Below, one piece after another: positions 42,430-51,786 of a stretch of DNA of 64,000 nt. A program made the translations under genes and the position numbers. Origin of the DNA: RPRB01 sp035543115 (GTDB taxonomy: Bacteria; Myxococcota; Myxococcia; Myxococcales; Myxococcaceae). Position 1 is the first letter of the stretch. Each line of letters starts with the position of its first letter. Location: positions 1-64,000 of the forward strand of contig DATKKF010000100.1 of NCBI GenBank assembly GCA_035543115.1, written 5' to 3'. The notes beneath the pieces were generated by a model that saw nothing but the letters and a program-made list of their open reading frames with translations, made no database searches and was not told where the DNA came from.

Positions 42430-43683
42430 ATGGAGAACACCCGCCCCCTCGCCCAGGTGGACCCGGACATCGCGGCCCTGGTCCGCAAGGAGACCGAGCG
42501 CCAGGAGGAGGGGCTGGAGCTCATCGCCTCGGAGAACTTCGTCAGCCCCGCGGTGATGGAGGCTGTGGGCTCGACGCTGACCAACAAGTACGCCGAGGGT
42601 TACCCCGGCAAGCGCTACTACGGCGGCTGCGAGGTGGTGGACCAGGTGGAGACCCTGGCCATCGAGCGGGCGAAGAGGCTGTTCGGTGCCGAGGCGGCGA
42701 ACGTGCAGCCCCACTCGGGGAGCCAGGCCAACATGGCCGCGTACATGTCCGTGCTGCAGCCCGGCGAGACCATTCTCAGCCTGGACCTCAACTCCGGCGG
42801 CCACCTCACGCACGGGATGGCGCTCAACTTCTCCGGCAAGCTCTACAGGGTCGTGCACTACGGTCTGGACCGCACCACCGAGCGCATCGACCTCGGGCAG
42901 GTGCAGTCGCTGGCCAGGGAGCACCGGCCGAAGGTCATCGTCGTCGGCGCCTCCGCCTACCCCCGGGTTCTGGAGTTCGCCGCGTTCCGCGAGGTCGCCG
43001 ACAGCGTCGGGGCGGTGCTGCTGGTGGACATGGCGCACATCGCCGGCCTGGTCGCGGCCGGCATCCACCCCTCGCCGGTTCCGCTGGCCGAGCTGGTCAC
43101 CACCACCACCCACAAGACGCTCCGCGGGCCTCGGGGCGGCCTGGTGCTCTCCAAGGAGCCGTTCGCCAAGGCGGTGAACAGCAACATCTTCCCCGGCATC
43201 CAGGGCGGCCCGCTGATGCACGTGATCGCCGGGAAGGCGGTCGCCTTCCACGAGGCGCTCCAGCCGGGGTTCGCCGCTTACCAGCGGCAGATCGTGGTCA
43301 ACGCCAAGGCGCTGGCCGAGGCACTGCAGCGGGGTGGGCTGCGGCTGGTCTCGGGAGGCACGGACACCCATCTGATGCTGGTGGACCTGCGCCCGAAGAA
43401 GCTCACCGGCAAGGTGGCCGAGGCGGTGCTGGGGAAGGCGGCGATCACCGTCAACAAGAACATGATCGCCTTCGACCCCGAGAAGCCGATGGTCACCTCG
43501 GGTATCCGCATCGGGACGCCGGCGCTCACCACCCGCGGGATGAAGGAGGCCGAGATGGCCACCGTGGGCGCGCTGATCGTCGAGGCGCTGGACCACGCCG
43601 CCGAGGAGGCGGCGCTCGCCCGGGTGGCGGGCAAGGTGCACGAGCTGGTGAAGGGCTTCCCGCTCTACGCCTCGCGGCTGTAG
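42430..43683 (+). CDS. glyA: Serine hydroxymethyltransferase
   Basis: A 417-residue PLP enzyme interconverting serine and glycine with tetrahydrofolate. It has LELIASENFVSPAVMEA, NVQPHSGSQANMA and the PLP lysine K229 in TTTTHKTLRGPRGG. ATG 42430 (MENTRPLAQVDPD) is favoured over ATG 42418. It diverges from the chorismate mutase gene; nrdR follows after 7 bp. Confidence 0.97.
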   Translation: MENTRPLAQVDPDIAALVRKETERQEEGLELIASENFVSPAVMEAVGSTLTNKYAEGYPGKRYYGGCEVVDQVETLAIERAKRLFGAEAANVQPHSGSQANMAAYMSVLQPGETILSLDLNSGGHLTHGMALNFSGKLYRVVHYGLDRTTERIDLGQVQSLAREHRPKVIVVGASAYPRVLEFAAFREVADSVGAVLLVDMAHIAGLVAAGIHPSPVPLAELVTTTTHKTLRGPRGGLVLSKEPFAKAVNSNIFPGIQGGPLMHVIAGKAVAFHEALQPGFAAYQRQIVVNAKALAEALQRGGLRLVSGGTDTHLMLVDLRPKKLTGKVAEAVLGKAAITVNKNMIAFDPEKPMVTSGIRIGTPALTTRGMKEAEMATVGALIVEALDHAAEEAALARVAGKVHELVKGFPLYASRL

Positions 43684-43690
43684 GAGCTGA

Positions 43691-44188
43691 ATGCGCTGTC
43701 CCTTCTGCAAGTGCGACGACAGCAAGGTCCTCGACTCGCGCGAGTCAGCGGAGGGGACGGTGACCCGGCGGCGGCGGGAGTGCCTGGGCTGCCACAAGCG
43801 CTTCACCACCTACGAGCGCGTCGAGGAGCTGATGCCGCTGGTGGTGAAGAAGGACGGCCGGCGCGAGCCGTACGACCGCGAGAAGCTCATCTCCGGGCTG
43901 CAGAAGGCGGTGGAGAAGCGCCCGGTGTCGATGGACCAACTCGAGGCGCTGGTGGCGGAGGTGGAGGCGCGCATCCTGGAGCGCGGGGAGAAGGAGGTCC
44001 CCAGTCACCTCATCGGCGAGGAGATGATGCGCCGGTTGCGCGCGCTCGACCAGGTGGCGTACGTCCGCTTCGCATCGGTGTACCGGAGCTTCCGGGACAT
44101 CGAGGAGTTCATGGACGAGCTGAAGGGCCTACTCGATGACCACGGCGCCGACGCCGCGCGGAGACCCCGCGGACGGCTCGAAGACTGA
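43691..44188 (+). CDS. nrdR: Transcriptional repressor NrdR
   Basis: A 165-residue regulator of ribonucleotide reductase genes. The N-terminal zinc ribbon is C3/C6 (CPFC) and C31/C34 (CLGC). The ATP-cone (49-139) follows, with the motif VVKKDGRREPYDREKL. The tail is Arg-rich and overlaps the ribD start by 53 bp. The glyA-nrdR-rib order is common in bacteria. Confidence 0.97.
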   Translation: MRCPFCKCDDSKVLDSRESAEGTVTRRRRECLGCHKRFTTYERVEELMPLVVKKDGRREPYDREKLISGLQKAVEKRPVSMDQLEALVAEVEARILERGEKEVPSHLIGEEMMRRLRALDQVAYVRFASVYRSFRDIEEFMDELKGLLDDHGADAARRPRGRLED

Positions 44189-45305
44189 ACGCCCGGAGGA
44201 GCTCCCTCCCGCCGCCGAGGCGTGGATGCGCGAGGCGCTCGCCGAAGCCCGTCTCGCGGTGGGCCGTACGCATCCCAACCCCGCGGTGGGTGCGGTGGTG
44301 GTGCGGGACGGGCAGATCGTCGGCCGCGGCCACACCGCGCCGGCCGGCGGTCCCCACGCCGAGGTGCGGGCCATCACCGACGCCGGTCCCCGGGCCCGCG
44401 GCGCGGACCTCTTCACCACGCTCGAGCCGTGCGATCACCACGGCCGGACGCCGCCCTGCACCGAGGCCATTCTCGCCGCCGGCGTCGCCCGGGTGTTCGC
44501 CGGCTCTTCCGACCCGAACCCGCTGGTTGACGGGCGCGGTGTGCAGCGGCTCCGCGTGCTCGGGATGCCGGTGTGGACCGGCGTGCTCGCGGCAGAGACC
44601 GATGCGCTCAACCGGCCCTTCTTCAAGGCGATGCGCGCGGGGCTCCCCTGGGTGACGCTCAAGGCGGCGGTGTCGCTCGACGGAAAACTGGCCACCGCCT
44701 CCGGCGACAGCCGGTGGGTGACCGGCGAGGCGGCGCGGGCCGAGGTCCACCGGCTCCGGAACGTCGTCGACGCGGTGCTGGTCGGAGCGGGGACGGTGCG
44801 GACGGACGACCCCGCGCTCACCACCCGGCTACCCGAGGGCGGAGGGCGCGACCCGCTGCGGGTGGTGCTGGATTCGGCGCTCCAGCTGTCGCCCGAACGC
44901 ACGCTGTTCCGCCTGTCGTCCACGGCGGGGACGCTGCTCGTCCACGTGGCGGGGCAGGGTGGAGGGCGAGCCCCCGCGCTGGCGGCGGCCGGGGCGGAGC
45001 TCCTCGCGGTGCCGGGGCGGCCCGGCGAGGTGGATCTCGAGGCGACCTTGCGCGCGCTGCTCCAGCGCGACGTGCTGCACGTGATGGTGGAGGGGGGCCC
45101 CAGGGTCTACTCGGCGTTCATCCGGGCGGGGCTGGCGGATGCGCTGGTGCTGCACCTGGCGCCCAAGCTGGTGGGCGGCGATGGGCTGTCCTGGCTCGGT
45201 CCGCTGGGGCTGGACCGGATGGCCGGGGCCCGCCCGGTCAAGGTCGAGTCGGTCCGGTGGCTGGGCGAGGACCTGGAGGTCCGGGCCCTGTTCGGACCGG
45301 CCTAG
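44136..45305 (+). CDS. ribD: Bifunctional riboflavin deaminase/reductase (RibD)
   Basis: A 389-residue enzyme catalysing steps 2 and 3 of riboflavin synthesis. The deaminase domain (about 28-170) has HAEV (His74, Glu76) and the zinc cysteines Cys99 and Cys108 (EPCDHHGRTPPC). The reductase domain follows from TLKAAVSLDGKLATASGDSRW (core SLDGKLA) with VMVEGGP near the end. The start lies inside nrdR. The other rib genes are 6.5 kb away (51787-54087). Confidence 0.95.
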   Translation: MTTAPTPRGDPADGSKTERPEELPPAAEAWMREALAEARLAVGRTHPNPAVGAVVVRDGQIVGRGHTAPAGGPHAEVRAITDAGPRARGADLFTTLEPCDHHGRTPPCTEAILAAGVARVFAGSSDPNPLVDGRGVQRLRVLGMPVWTGVLAAETDALNRPFFKAMRAGLPWVTLKAAVSLDGKLATASGDSRWVTGEAARAEVHRLRNVVDAVLVGAGTVRTDDPALTTRLPEGGGRDPLRVVLDSALQLSPERTLFRLSSTAGTLLVHVAGQGGGRAPALAAAGAELLAVPGRPGEVDLEATLRALLQRDVLHVMVEGGPRVYSAFIRAGLADALVLHLAPKLVGGDGLSWLGPLGLDRMAGARPVKVESVRWLGEDLEVRALFGPA

Positions 45306-45380
45306 GTCAGGGCGGCCGCAATCGAGATCCAGGTCAAGGCGTCGTCAGGCGGGCGATGGTCGGCGAGGTCAGGGCGGCCG
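45304..45380. repeat. 15-bp direct repeat pair after ribD
   Basis: AGGTCAGGGCGGCCG occurs at 45304-45318 and again at 45366-45380, 62 bases apart, with a related AGGTCAAGGCG between them (45331 on). It overlaps the ribD stop and the 3' end of the small minus-strand ORF. No function is evident. Confidence 0.4.
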
Positions 45381-45699
45381 TACGAACCGGAGCCGGGGCA
45401 ATCTGACCCCGGGCCGCGCCCGCTGACCCAGCCGAGGTGGCCGCGCCGGCGGCGCCGACGGTCAAGAAGAAGGCGCTCGCCCAGAGGAGAATCCGGCGGC
45501 GGAGGCAATGGCTGCAGAGGTGAGAGCGGTGCATGTCGAGGGTCCTACGCAACGGACGTGCCGTTTGGATGCGCATTCACGGTGAAGGTTCCGGAGTCTC
45601 GATGCGTTTGACTCGCACCTGGACGCCGGCTCATCGGTACGCTGGCTTGGAAGGACCCACATGGACCCCCATCCGCTCATGCCGGAGAGTTCTCGCCCC
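45306..45699. other. 394-bp stretch between ribD and the lipoprotein gene
   Basis: The region holds the 15-bp repeat pair and one possible small minus-strand gene (45334-45534). Upstream of the lipoprotein gene no clear promoter hexamers or terminator hairpins are visible. Confidence 0.4.
45334..45534 (-). CDS. Possible small secreted protein
   Basis: A 66-residue frame with a convincing signal-peptide pattern: basic n-region with Cys/His (MHRSHLCSHCLRRR), hydrophobic core ILLWASAFFLTVGAAGA, then an Ala/Thr/Pro-rich tail. AGGA lies 9 bases before ATG 45534. No family is recognised; it may be spurious. Confidence 0.35.
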   Translation of the reverse strand: MHRSHLCSHCLRRRILLWASAFFLTVGAAGAATSAGSAGAARGQIAPAPVRTAALTSPTIARLTTP

Positions 45700-46230
45700 A
45701 TGCGCCGTCTGATTCCGCTGTGCCTGCTCGCCGTCTGCTGCTCGAGCCAAAAGTCGGCGACCTACGTCCCCGGCGCCGAAGCCCAGCAGCAACTCTCGTC
45801 CCCTCCTCCGCTTCCGCCTCCGCCGCCGCTCGGCCCCGACCAGTCGATGGCCAAGGTGACCGGCTGCTCCGACTCGGCGAACCCCTCCGAGCAGGACGCC
45901 GCGTCCTTCCCCCCGATGGTGCAGGGAAGCCGGGCCCCTTCGGCGACCGAAGTGCAGCTCGGGATGCAGCCGGCGGGGGTCTGGGTGGCGCACAACCTGA
46001 CCCACGCCTGCTGCACGAAGGCGAAGATCTACGTGCTGCGCACCGAGGGCCAGGTGAACTTCTTCGAGACGGTCGAGGGCAAGCCCTGCGGGGATGGATG
46101 CATGTGCACCTCGCAGGTGCAGGCCGCGCTGGGCGTGCCGCCGGGGCGCTACGGGGTCGCGCTTCGCATCGAGGACGGGGCAGGCTCCACCATCGTGAAG
46201 CAGAGCTCGTTCGTCGTGGAGGCGTACTGA
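45700..46230 (+). CDS. Putative lipoprotein with Cys-rich C-terminal domain
   Basis: A 176-residue protein. The signal peptide MRRLIPLCLLAVCC ends at a Cys pair; the -1 Val makes a non-ideal lipobox. A Pro-rich spacer (SSPPPLPPPPPLGP) is followed by a beta domain with six or so cysteines (THACCTKAK, CGDGCMCTSQ), probably disulfide-bonded. ATG 45700 is chosen for the signal. The rhodanese gene starts on the last base of its stop (TGATG). Function unknown. Confidence 0.7.
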   Translation: MRRLIPLCLLAVCCSSQKSATYVPGAEAQQQLSSPPPLPPPPPLGPDQSMAKVTGCSDSANPSEQDAASFPPMVQGSRAPSATEVQLGMQPAGVWVAHNLTHACCTKAKIYVLRTEGQVNFFETVEGKPCGDGCMCTSQVQAALGVPPGRYGVALRIEDGAGSTIVKQSSFVVEAY

Positions 46231-46652
46231 TGCGAGCCCACTCACTGTCGCTTCTCGTCCTGCTCGGCGTGACGCCGGCGCGGGCGAAGGACGCGCCCGA
46301 CGCTGGCGCGCATGCCGCGCCCGCGGCCTCGCCGAGGAAGCTCGAGCCCGCGGAGTTCAAGGCTGCGCTGGGGAAGGCGCGTGCGTCGGGCAAGTTCAGC
46401 CTGCTGGACGTGCGCGAGCCCAACGAGACGGCCGGCGGATACGTCCAGGGCGCGGAGCTCCTGCCCTACAACAGCGGCGTCTTCGCGCGCGAGCACGGGA
46501 AGGTCCCCAAGGACCGGCCGGTGCTGGTCTACTGCGCCAGTGGGCGCCGCGCTGGCCGCGCGGCCGAGATGCTCGTCGCCGAGGGCTGGAAGGACGTGAC
46601 GGTGCTCTCCAACGGCGGCTACGCGGACCTGCGGTCAGACACGGGGGGCTGA
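46230..46652 (+). CDS. Exported single-domain rhodanese
   Basis: A 140-residue protein with an N-terminal signal (MRAHSLSLLVLLGVTPARA) and one rhodanese domain. The active-site Cys102 lies in YCASGRRAGRAA and the entry motif LLDVREPNE is present. It would transfer sulfur or bind thiols in the periplasm. It is coupled to the Cys-rich lipoprotein gene upstream by TGATG. Confidence 0.85.
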   Translation: MRAHSLSLLVLLGVTPARAKDAPDAGAHAAPAASPRKLEPAEFKAALGKARASGKFSLLDVREPNETAGGYVQGAELLPYNSGVFAREHGKVPKDRPVLVYCASGRRAGRAAEMLVAEGWKDVTVLSNGGYADLRSDTGG

Positions 46653-46828
46653 GCCCGGCGACGATCCACCCGGCGAGGTCGCCCCGGCGGAGGTCCCTCG
46701 ACCACCGACAGGATGTTGCCGCCGGGATCAAGCGATCGTCGGCCCATCACGACGCGCCTGTACCTCCCCGGCCGAAGGGCTGCTGTGAGTGGCGGGCCCG
46801 GCGTCCCTCGGGCACACTCCTGACGACG

Positions 46829-48829
46829 ATGCTTCGAACGCAGCGTTCGACATGTCCGTACGATTGTCCGGACGCGTGTGGCCTGGTGGTGGAGACCGAC
46901 GGGCTCACCGTCCGCTCGGTCCGCGGCGACCCCGAGCATGGGTACACCCGCGGCACGCTGTGCCCGAAGGTCAACGGCTTCGAGCGGACGGTCCACGCCC
47001 CCGGCCGGTTGCTCACGCCGCTGATCCGCACCGGACCGAAGGGGCAGGGGGCATTTCGCCGCGCGTCGTGGGACGAAGCCGCGGCGCTCATCGCCGACCG
47101 CTGGACGGCGCTCATCGCGGCCCACGGCCGGGAGTGCATCCTCCCGTTCACCTACGCCGGGACGATGGGACTCATCCAGCGCAACGCCCAGGAGCCGTTG
47201 TTCCACAGGCTCGGGGCGTCGCTGCTCGACCGCACCATCTGCACCGCGGCCCAGAACGCCGGATGGGAGCAGGTGATGGGCACCACGCCCGGCTCGGATC
47301 CCGACGAGGCGGCCCGGAGCGACCTGGTGGTGCTCTGGGGCATCAACGCACTGGCGACGAACATCCACTTCCTGTCGCAGGTGAAGGCCGCGCGCCGGGC
47401 CGGCGGCCGGGCCCTCCTCATCGACACCCACCGGCAGCAGACCGCGGCCCATGCCGACCGGCTCTTCCTCGTGCAGCCGGGCTCGGACGGCGCGCTGGCG
47501 CTCGCGATGCTGCACGTGATGGCCCGGGAGAACCTGGTCGACCGTGGGTTCCTCGCGCGCGAGACGGTCGGGTGGGCCGACATCGAGCGCGAGGTGCTGC
47601 CCGAGCATTCCCCGGAGCGCGTTTCGGGCATCACCGGGCTCTCGGTCGAGGACATCGTCTTCCTGGCGCGGGCATACGGCGGCGCGCGGGCGCCGTTCAT
47701 CCGGGTGGGAGGCGCGCCCTCCCGCTACGCGAACGGAGCGATCTCCACCCGGGCGCTGCTCTGCCTTCCCGCAGCGGTGGGGGCCTGGGCAAAGAAGGGC
47801 GGAGGCTTCCTGTCCAGCACCGGGACTGGAGCGGCCTTCGACCTCACCTCCTTCACCCGCCCGGACCTGCTGCCAGGGCCCACGCGGATCGTGAACATGA
47901 ACCGGCTGGGGCATGCCCTCGGCGAGCTGGACGGGCCGCGGGTGATGTCCCTCTTCGTTGCCAGCTCGAATCCGGCGGCGGTGTGCCCGGACCAGAACGC
48001 GGTGCTGAAGGGCCTCGCCCGCGAGGACCTCTTCACCGTGGTGCACGAGCGCTTCCTCACCGACACCGCGCTCTACGCGGACGTGGTGCTGCCTGCGCCG
48101 ACGATGCTGGAGACCACGGACCTCTACCGGAGCTACGGCCAGTTCTTCGTTCAGCGGACCCGGCCGGTGATTCCTCCGCTCGGAGAATCGCGCTCCAACT
48201 GGGACACCATCCAGACTCTCGCCCGGGCACTCGACCTCACCGACCACGTCTTCTCCCTGTCGGCGGACGAGCACATCGACCTGATCCTCTCCAAGCCGTC
48301 GGGCTGGTTCGAAGGTGTGGACCGTGAGGCGCTGAAGGAAGGCCGAGCAGTCCGCCTCAACCCGCCGCGGGGCGTGTGGCTGACGCCGTCCGGGAAGATC
48401 GAGCTGCGCAACGACCGGCTCGACGAGCCGCTCCCTCGGCACCGGCCGACCCATTCCGACCTCGAGGCGAAGGGGTTGCCGTTGCGGCTCCAGACCGCGC
48501 CTTCGCTCTACCGGCTGAACTCGTCCTTCACCGAGCGTCAGGAGCTCGCGTCGAAGCTCGGCCCACAGACGCTCCGGCTCTCGCCGGCGGATGCTTCAGC
48601 CCGCGGTCTCGCCAGCGGGCAGCGGGTCACGGCGTTCAACGCGCTGGGCGAGGTCTCGTTCGTGCTCGAGGTGACCGAGGCCGTGCCCCCGGGAGTGGCC
48701 GTGGCCGAGGGCGTCCACTCGCTCCAGGCCGGGAACGCGCGGAACGTGAACGGGCTCACCTCGCAGCGCCTGAGCGACTCGGGCGGGGGCAGCACCTTCT
48801 ACGACAACCGCATCGACGTGCGGGCCTGA
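46829..48829 (+). CDS. Molybdopterin-dependent oxidoreductase with [4Fe-4S] site
   Basis: A 666-residue member of the DMSO reductase superfamily. The N-terminal cluster ligands are Cys9, Cys13, Cys17 and Cys45 (CPYDCPDAC..LCPK). The bis-MGD domains follow, with NALATNIHFLSQ, FIRVGGAPSRYANG, VASSNPAAVCPDQN and ADVVLPAPTMLETTDLY. The C-terminal cap (about 545-666) has the usual TPSGKIEL..VNGLTSQ pattern. There is no Tat signal, so it is probably cytoplasmic. Substrate unknown; no partner subunit is adjacent. Confidence 0.9.
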   Translation: MLRTQRSTCPYDCPDACGLVVETDGLTVRSVRGDPEHGYTRGTLCPKVNGFERTVHAPGRLLTPLIRTGPKGQGAFRRASWDEAAALIADRWTALIAAHGRECILPFTYAGTMGLIQRNAQEPLFHRLGASLLDRTICTAAQNAGWEQVMGTTPGSDPDEAARSDLVVLWGINALATNIHFLSQVKAARRAGGRALLIDTHRQQTAAHADRLFLVQPGSDGALALAMLHVMARENLVDRGFLARETVGWADIEREVLPEHSPERVSGITGLSVEDIVFLARAYGGARAPFIRVGGAPSRYANGAISTRALLCLPAAVGAWAKKGGGFLSSTGTGAAFDLTSFTRPDLLPGPTRIVNMNRLGHALGELDGPRVMSLFVASSNPAAVCPDQNAVLKGLAREDLFTVVHERFLTDTALYADVVLPAPTMLETTDLYRSYGQFFVQRTRPVIPPLGESRSNWDTIQTLARALDLTDHVFSLSADEHIDLILSKPSGWFEGVDREALKEGRAVRLNPPRGVWLTPSGKIELRNDRLDEPLPRHRPTHSDLEAKGLPLRLQTAPSLYRLNSSFTERQELASKLGPQTLRLSPADASARGLASGQRVTAFNALGEVSFVLEVTEAVPPGVAVAEGVHSLQAGNARNVNGLTSQRLSDSGGGSTFYDNRIDVRA

Positions 48830-48839
48830 GGAGCATCGA

Positions 48840-49112
48840 CTAGACGGTGCCTGAGCGCTGTGCCCCGACGCTGGCCCGGGCAATGAGCAGGGCCCCGACC
48901 GCACCCACGCCGGCGACGGCGACGGACAGTCCATCGAAGAGGGCTCCGCCGGGCAAGACCATCCGACTGAGCAGTCCGCCCACCACCCCGCCGACGCCGC
49001 CCGAGGCGAAACCCCAGGCCAGGGTGAGGCCACGGACCTTCCAGATCGCCGCGATTGCTGTGCCGAGCACCGCCCCGAGCACCTGCCAACCCAGAAGCGC
49101 GAAGATGGTCAT
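48840..49112 (-). CDS. Small glycine-rich membrane protein
   Basis: A 90-residue protein made of three hydrophobic segments, with a Gly-rich middle (GFASGGVGGVVGGLLS). GGGAGG precedes ATG 49112. It resembles small membrane proteins of the GlsB/YeaQ type in size only; no family is assigned. Confidence 0.6.
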   Translation of the reverse strand: MTIFALLGWQVLGAVLGTAIAAIWKVRGLTLAWGFASGGVGGVVGGLLSRMVLPGGALFDGLSVAVAGVGAVGALLIARASVGAQRSGTV

Positions 49113-49301
49113 GTCTGTGCCTCCCTCAAACCGTCAGCCCATGCATCGGCCATGCGGAGGCCAAGACCGAAGAAGCAGGCTCAAGGTGAAGCCCAGGGGC
49201 GCAGGCTTTGCGTCAAACCCCGCATTTCTTGCGCCCTTCGATGTTCACTGCGCAAGCCTCGCGCGTCGCAGCCAAGGGGCCCGAGCGCGCTCCTCAGGTG
49301 C

Positions 49302-49754
49302 TCACACGACGTCCATCGCGGGATGCGGATCGCAGCTCATGTAAACCTTGCAGTCGTCCTCGTGGGTGACGCGGAATCCGAGGCGTTCGTACAGCCGGCG
49401 GGCCGGGTTGAACTTCACCACCGCCAGGCGCACCGGCTGGCTCCGGCGTGCGCCCTCGTCGAGCACGCGTCTCATGATCTCGGTCCCAATGCCTCGTCGC
49501 TGGAACGCGCCGTCGATGATCAGCGTCCCGAGGAAGTACTCCTCGTCCCGCGGGACCACCTGGAGCCATCCGATGTCGGTCCCCTCGAGCTGGATGATGC
49601 GGACCTGGGATGCGGTCCAGAAGCGCCTGAAGTTCGCCTCCTGACCGTCTCTCGCGAGATTCAGGCGCTCGTCGATCCAGCCGTGCTCCGCGAAGAAGGT
49701 CCGGCGGCACGCCTCGAAATCGGAGTCGACCGCCGGTCGGAAGGTGATCTGCAT
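49302..49754 (-). CDS. GNAT family N-acetyltransferase
   Basis: A 150-residue acetyltransferase. Motif A, which binds the acetyl-CoA pyrophosphate, is QRRGIGTEIM. Motif B is FNPARRLYERLGF, where the catalytic-site Tyr precedes the Gly-Phe turn. The substrate is unknown. ATG 49754 gives a full N-terminal strand (MQITFRPA). Confidence 0.9.
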   Translation of the reverse strand: MQITFRPAVDSDFEACRRTFFAEHGWIDERLNLARDGQEANFRRFWTASQVRIIQLEGTDIGWLQVVPRDEEYFLGTLIIDGAFQRRGIGTEIMRRVLDEGARRSQPVRLAVVKFNPARRLYERLGFRVTHEDDCKVYMSCDPHPAMDVV

Positions 49755-49826
49755 CTGCCCGCTCCGGAGGGGGCAGACTACCGCGGTCCACTGCCGAAGG
49801 CCGGTCCGGGAATCCGGACTCGTCCA

Positions 49827-51746
49827 TCAGCTCCGCTCCAGCCATTCCTGGAACGCCTCGAAGCCGTAGGGCCGGCCGAGGAAGTCCTTCACCAGATCCG
49901 CCGCGTCCTTGCTCCCGCCCGGGACCAGCACCGCGTCGCGGTACCGGGAGGCGGTCTTCTCGTCGAGCAGCCCGTGCCGCTGGAACTCGCCGAGCAGGTC
50001 CTTGGCGATGACCAGCGACCACAGATACGTGTAGTACATCGCCGAGTACCCGTTGAGGTGCCCGAAGCTGGCGAAGAAGTGGGTGCCCTCCACGTACGGG
50101 AAGGGGCTGTAGCGCTTCTGCAGCTCCAGCATCGTCTGGGTGATGTCCAGATCCACGGGAGGGCGGCTGTGCAGCGCGAGCGACAGCTGCGCGTAGAAGA
50201 CCTGATGCCGGGTGTGCGCGCCCTTGCCGAACTCGTTGGCCTCGCGCATCCGGTGCACCAGCTCGGCGGGGATGGGCTCGTTGGTCTCGAGGTGACGGGC
50301 GAAGAGGGCCAGCGTTCCCGGGTCCCAGGCCCACTCCTCGAGCATCTGGCTCGGGGCCTCGACGAAGTCCCACTCGGTCGCCACGCCGGAGAACCCCAGC
50401 CACCTCTGCTGTCCCCCGAGCACGTGGTGCATCAGGTGACCGAACTCGTGGAAGAGGGTCACCACGTCGTCGTGGTCGAGCAGGGCCGGGCTGTGCACCG
50501 CCGGGTCGGCGAAGTTGCAGACCAGCGCGCCCTCCGGGAGCTGCACGCCCTTCACGCCCGAGACGATCGGGAACTGCGCCGCGTGCTTGTACTTGTCCGC
50601 CCGCGGATGCAGGTCGAGGTGGATGCGCCCGAGCCGCTCGTCCCCGCGGAACACGTCGTAGGACTCGACCTTGGGGTGCCAGGACGCGGAATTCTCGAGG
50701 CGAACGTAGCGGATGCCGAAGAGCCGTGAGGTGATGGTGAGTAGCCCGTCCCGCACCCGAGTGAACTCGAAGTAGGGCCGGACCGACTGCGAGTCGAAGC
50801 CGAGCTCCTCCTGCTTCACCCGCTCCTCGTAATAGGCCTTCTCCCAGTCCTCCACCCGAGTCGTACCGGGCACGTCCTTCTGCTTCCGCCGGAGCAGCCG
50901 CTCCAGGTCGCGCCTCGCCGGGCCCTCGCTCACCGCCGCCACCCGAGCGAGGAACTCGGCGACCGTCTTGCCCGACTTCGCCATCTTGTCCTCGGTCACG
51001 TAGTCCGCCCAGGATGCCATTCCGAGGAGCCGCGCCTGCTCGGCCCGCACCTCGAGGATTTCCCGCAGCACCTTCTCGTTTCCCGGGTACGCCCGCGAGG
51101 TGTTCTCGACGTACAGCTGCCGGCGCGCCTCGCCGTCGCGCGCGTACGTCCGGAAGGGGAGCAGGTCCGGGTAGTCGGTGGTGATGACCACCTTCCCGTC
51201 CGGTCCGGGCTGGTGCTTGGCGCGGTAGTCCTCCGGAAGCCCGGCCAGCTGCCCGGGCCGCAGCGACACGCTCCGCACGTCCTCGCGGATGGCGCGGTCG
51301 AAGTCCTGGCCCAGCCGCACGGCCCTCTCCGCGAGATCCTTGAGCCGAGCGCGCGTCGGCTCGTCCTTGTCCACGCCCGCCCGGCGGAAGTCGCGCAGGG
51401 TGTGCTCGAGGAACCGCCGGGTGTCCGGCGCGAGCCCCTCGCTCTTCACCGAGGCCAGCGCGTCGTAGAGCCCGCGGTGGAGCGACAGCTCGGTCGCGTA
51501 GGCGCTGATCTCCTGGACCGCGGCCTCGGCCGCCTGACGCAGCGGCTTGTCGGGGTGCACCTCGGAGAGGAGGCCCGCCCGGTGCCCGGCGTTGGAGAGC
51601 GCCAGCTGCAGGCGCTGGTACGGGCCCAGCGTGTCGGCCTCGGTGCGAGGTCCCTTCGCCCCCAGGAGAGTGTCCAGCTCGGAGCGGGCGGTGGCCAGGG
51701 CGGCGCGGGTGTCGGCGAGGAGGGTCTCGGGGGTGGTCTCGGTCAT
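49827..51746 (-). CDS. M3 family metallopeptidase (thimet oligopeptidase/Dcp type)
   Basis: A 639-residue zinc oligopeptidase cleaving short peptides, probably cytoplasmic since no signal is seen. The zinc motif is HEFGHLMHH (433-441) with the third ligand Glu in FVEAPSQMLEEW about 28 residues later. The C-terminal HFFASFGHLNGYSAMYYTYLWS block is typical. It diverges from ribE across 40 bp. Confidence 0.95.
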   Translation of the reverse strand: MTETTPETLLADTRAALATARSELDTLLGAKGPRTEADTLGPYQRLQLALSNAGHRAGLLSEVHPDKPLRQAAEAAVQEISAYATELSLHRGLYDALASVKSEGLAPDTRRFLEHTLRDFRRAGVDKDEPTRARLKDLAERAVRLGQDFDRAIREDVRSVSLRPGQLAGLPEDYRAKHQPGPDGKVVITTDYPDLLPFRTYARDGEARRQLYVENTSRAYPGNEKVLREILEVRAEQARLLGMASWADYVTEDKMAKSGKTVAEFLARVAAVSEGPARRDLERLLRRKQKDVPGTTRVEDWEKAYYEERVKQEELGFDSQSVRPYFEFTRVRDGLLTITSRLFGIRYVRLENSASWHPKVESYDVFRGDERLGRIHLDLHPRADKYKHAAQFPIVSGVKGVQLPEGALVCNFADPAVHSPALLDHDDVVTLFHEFGHLMHHVLGGQQRWLGFSGVATEWDFVEAPSQMLEEWAWDPGTLALFARHLETNEPIPAELVHRMREANEFGKGAHTRHQVFYAQLSLALHSRPPVDLDITQTMLELQKRYSPFPYVEGTHFFASFGHLNGYSAMYYTYLWSLVIAKDLLGEFQRHGLLDEKTASRYRDAVLVPGGSKDAADLVKDFLGRPYGFEAFQEWLERS

Positions 51747-51786
51747 GGCGGGTTTGCTCGGAGGGCCTTATAAGCGACGGCCGACC

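Noticed and set aside
51747..51786. FMN riboswitch before ribE
   Set aside because: Only 40 bp separate ribE from the divergent M3 peptidase gene, too short for the element.
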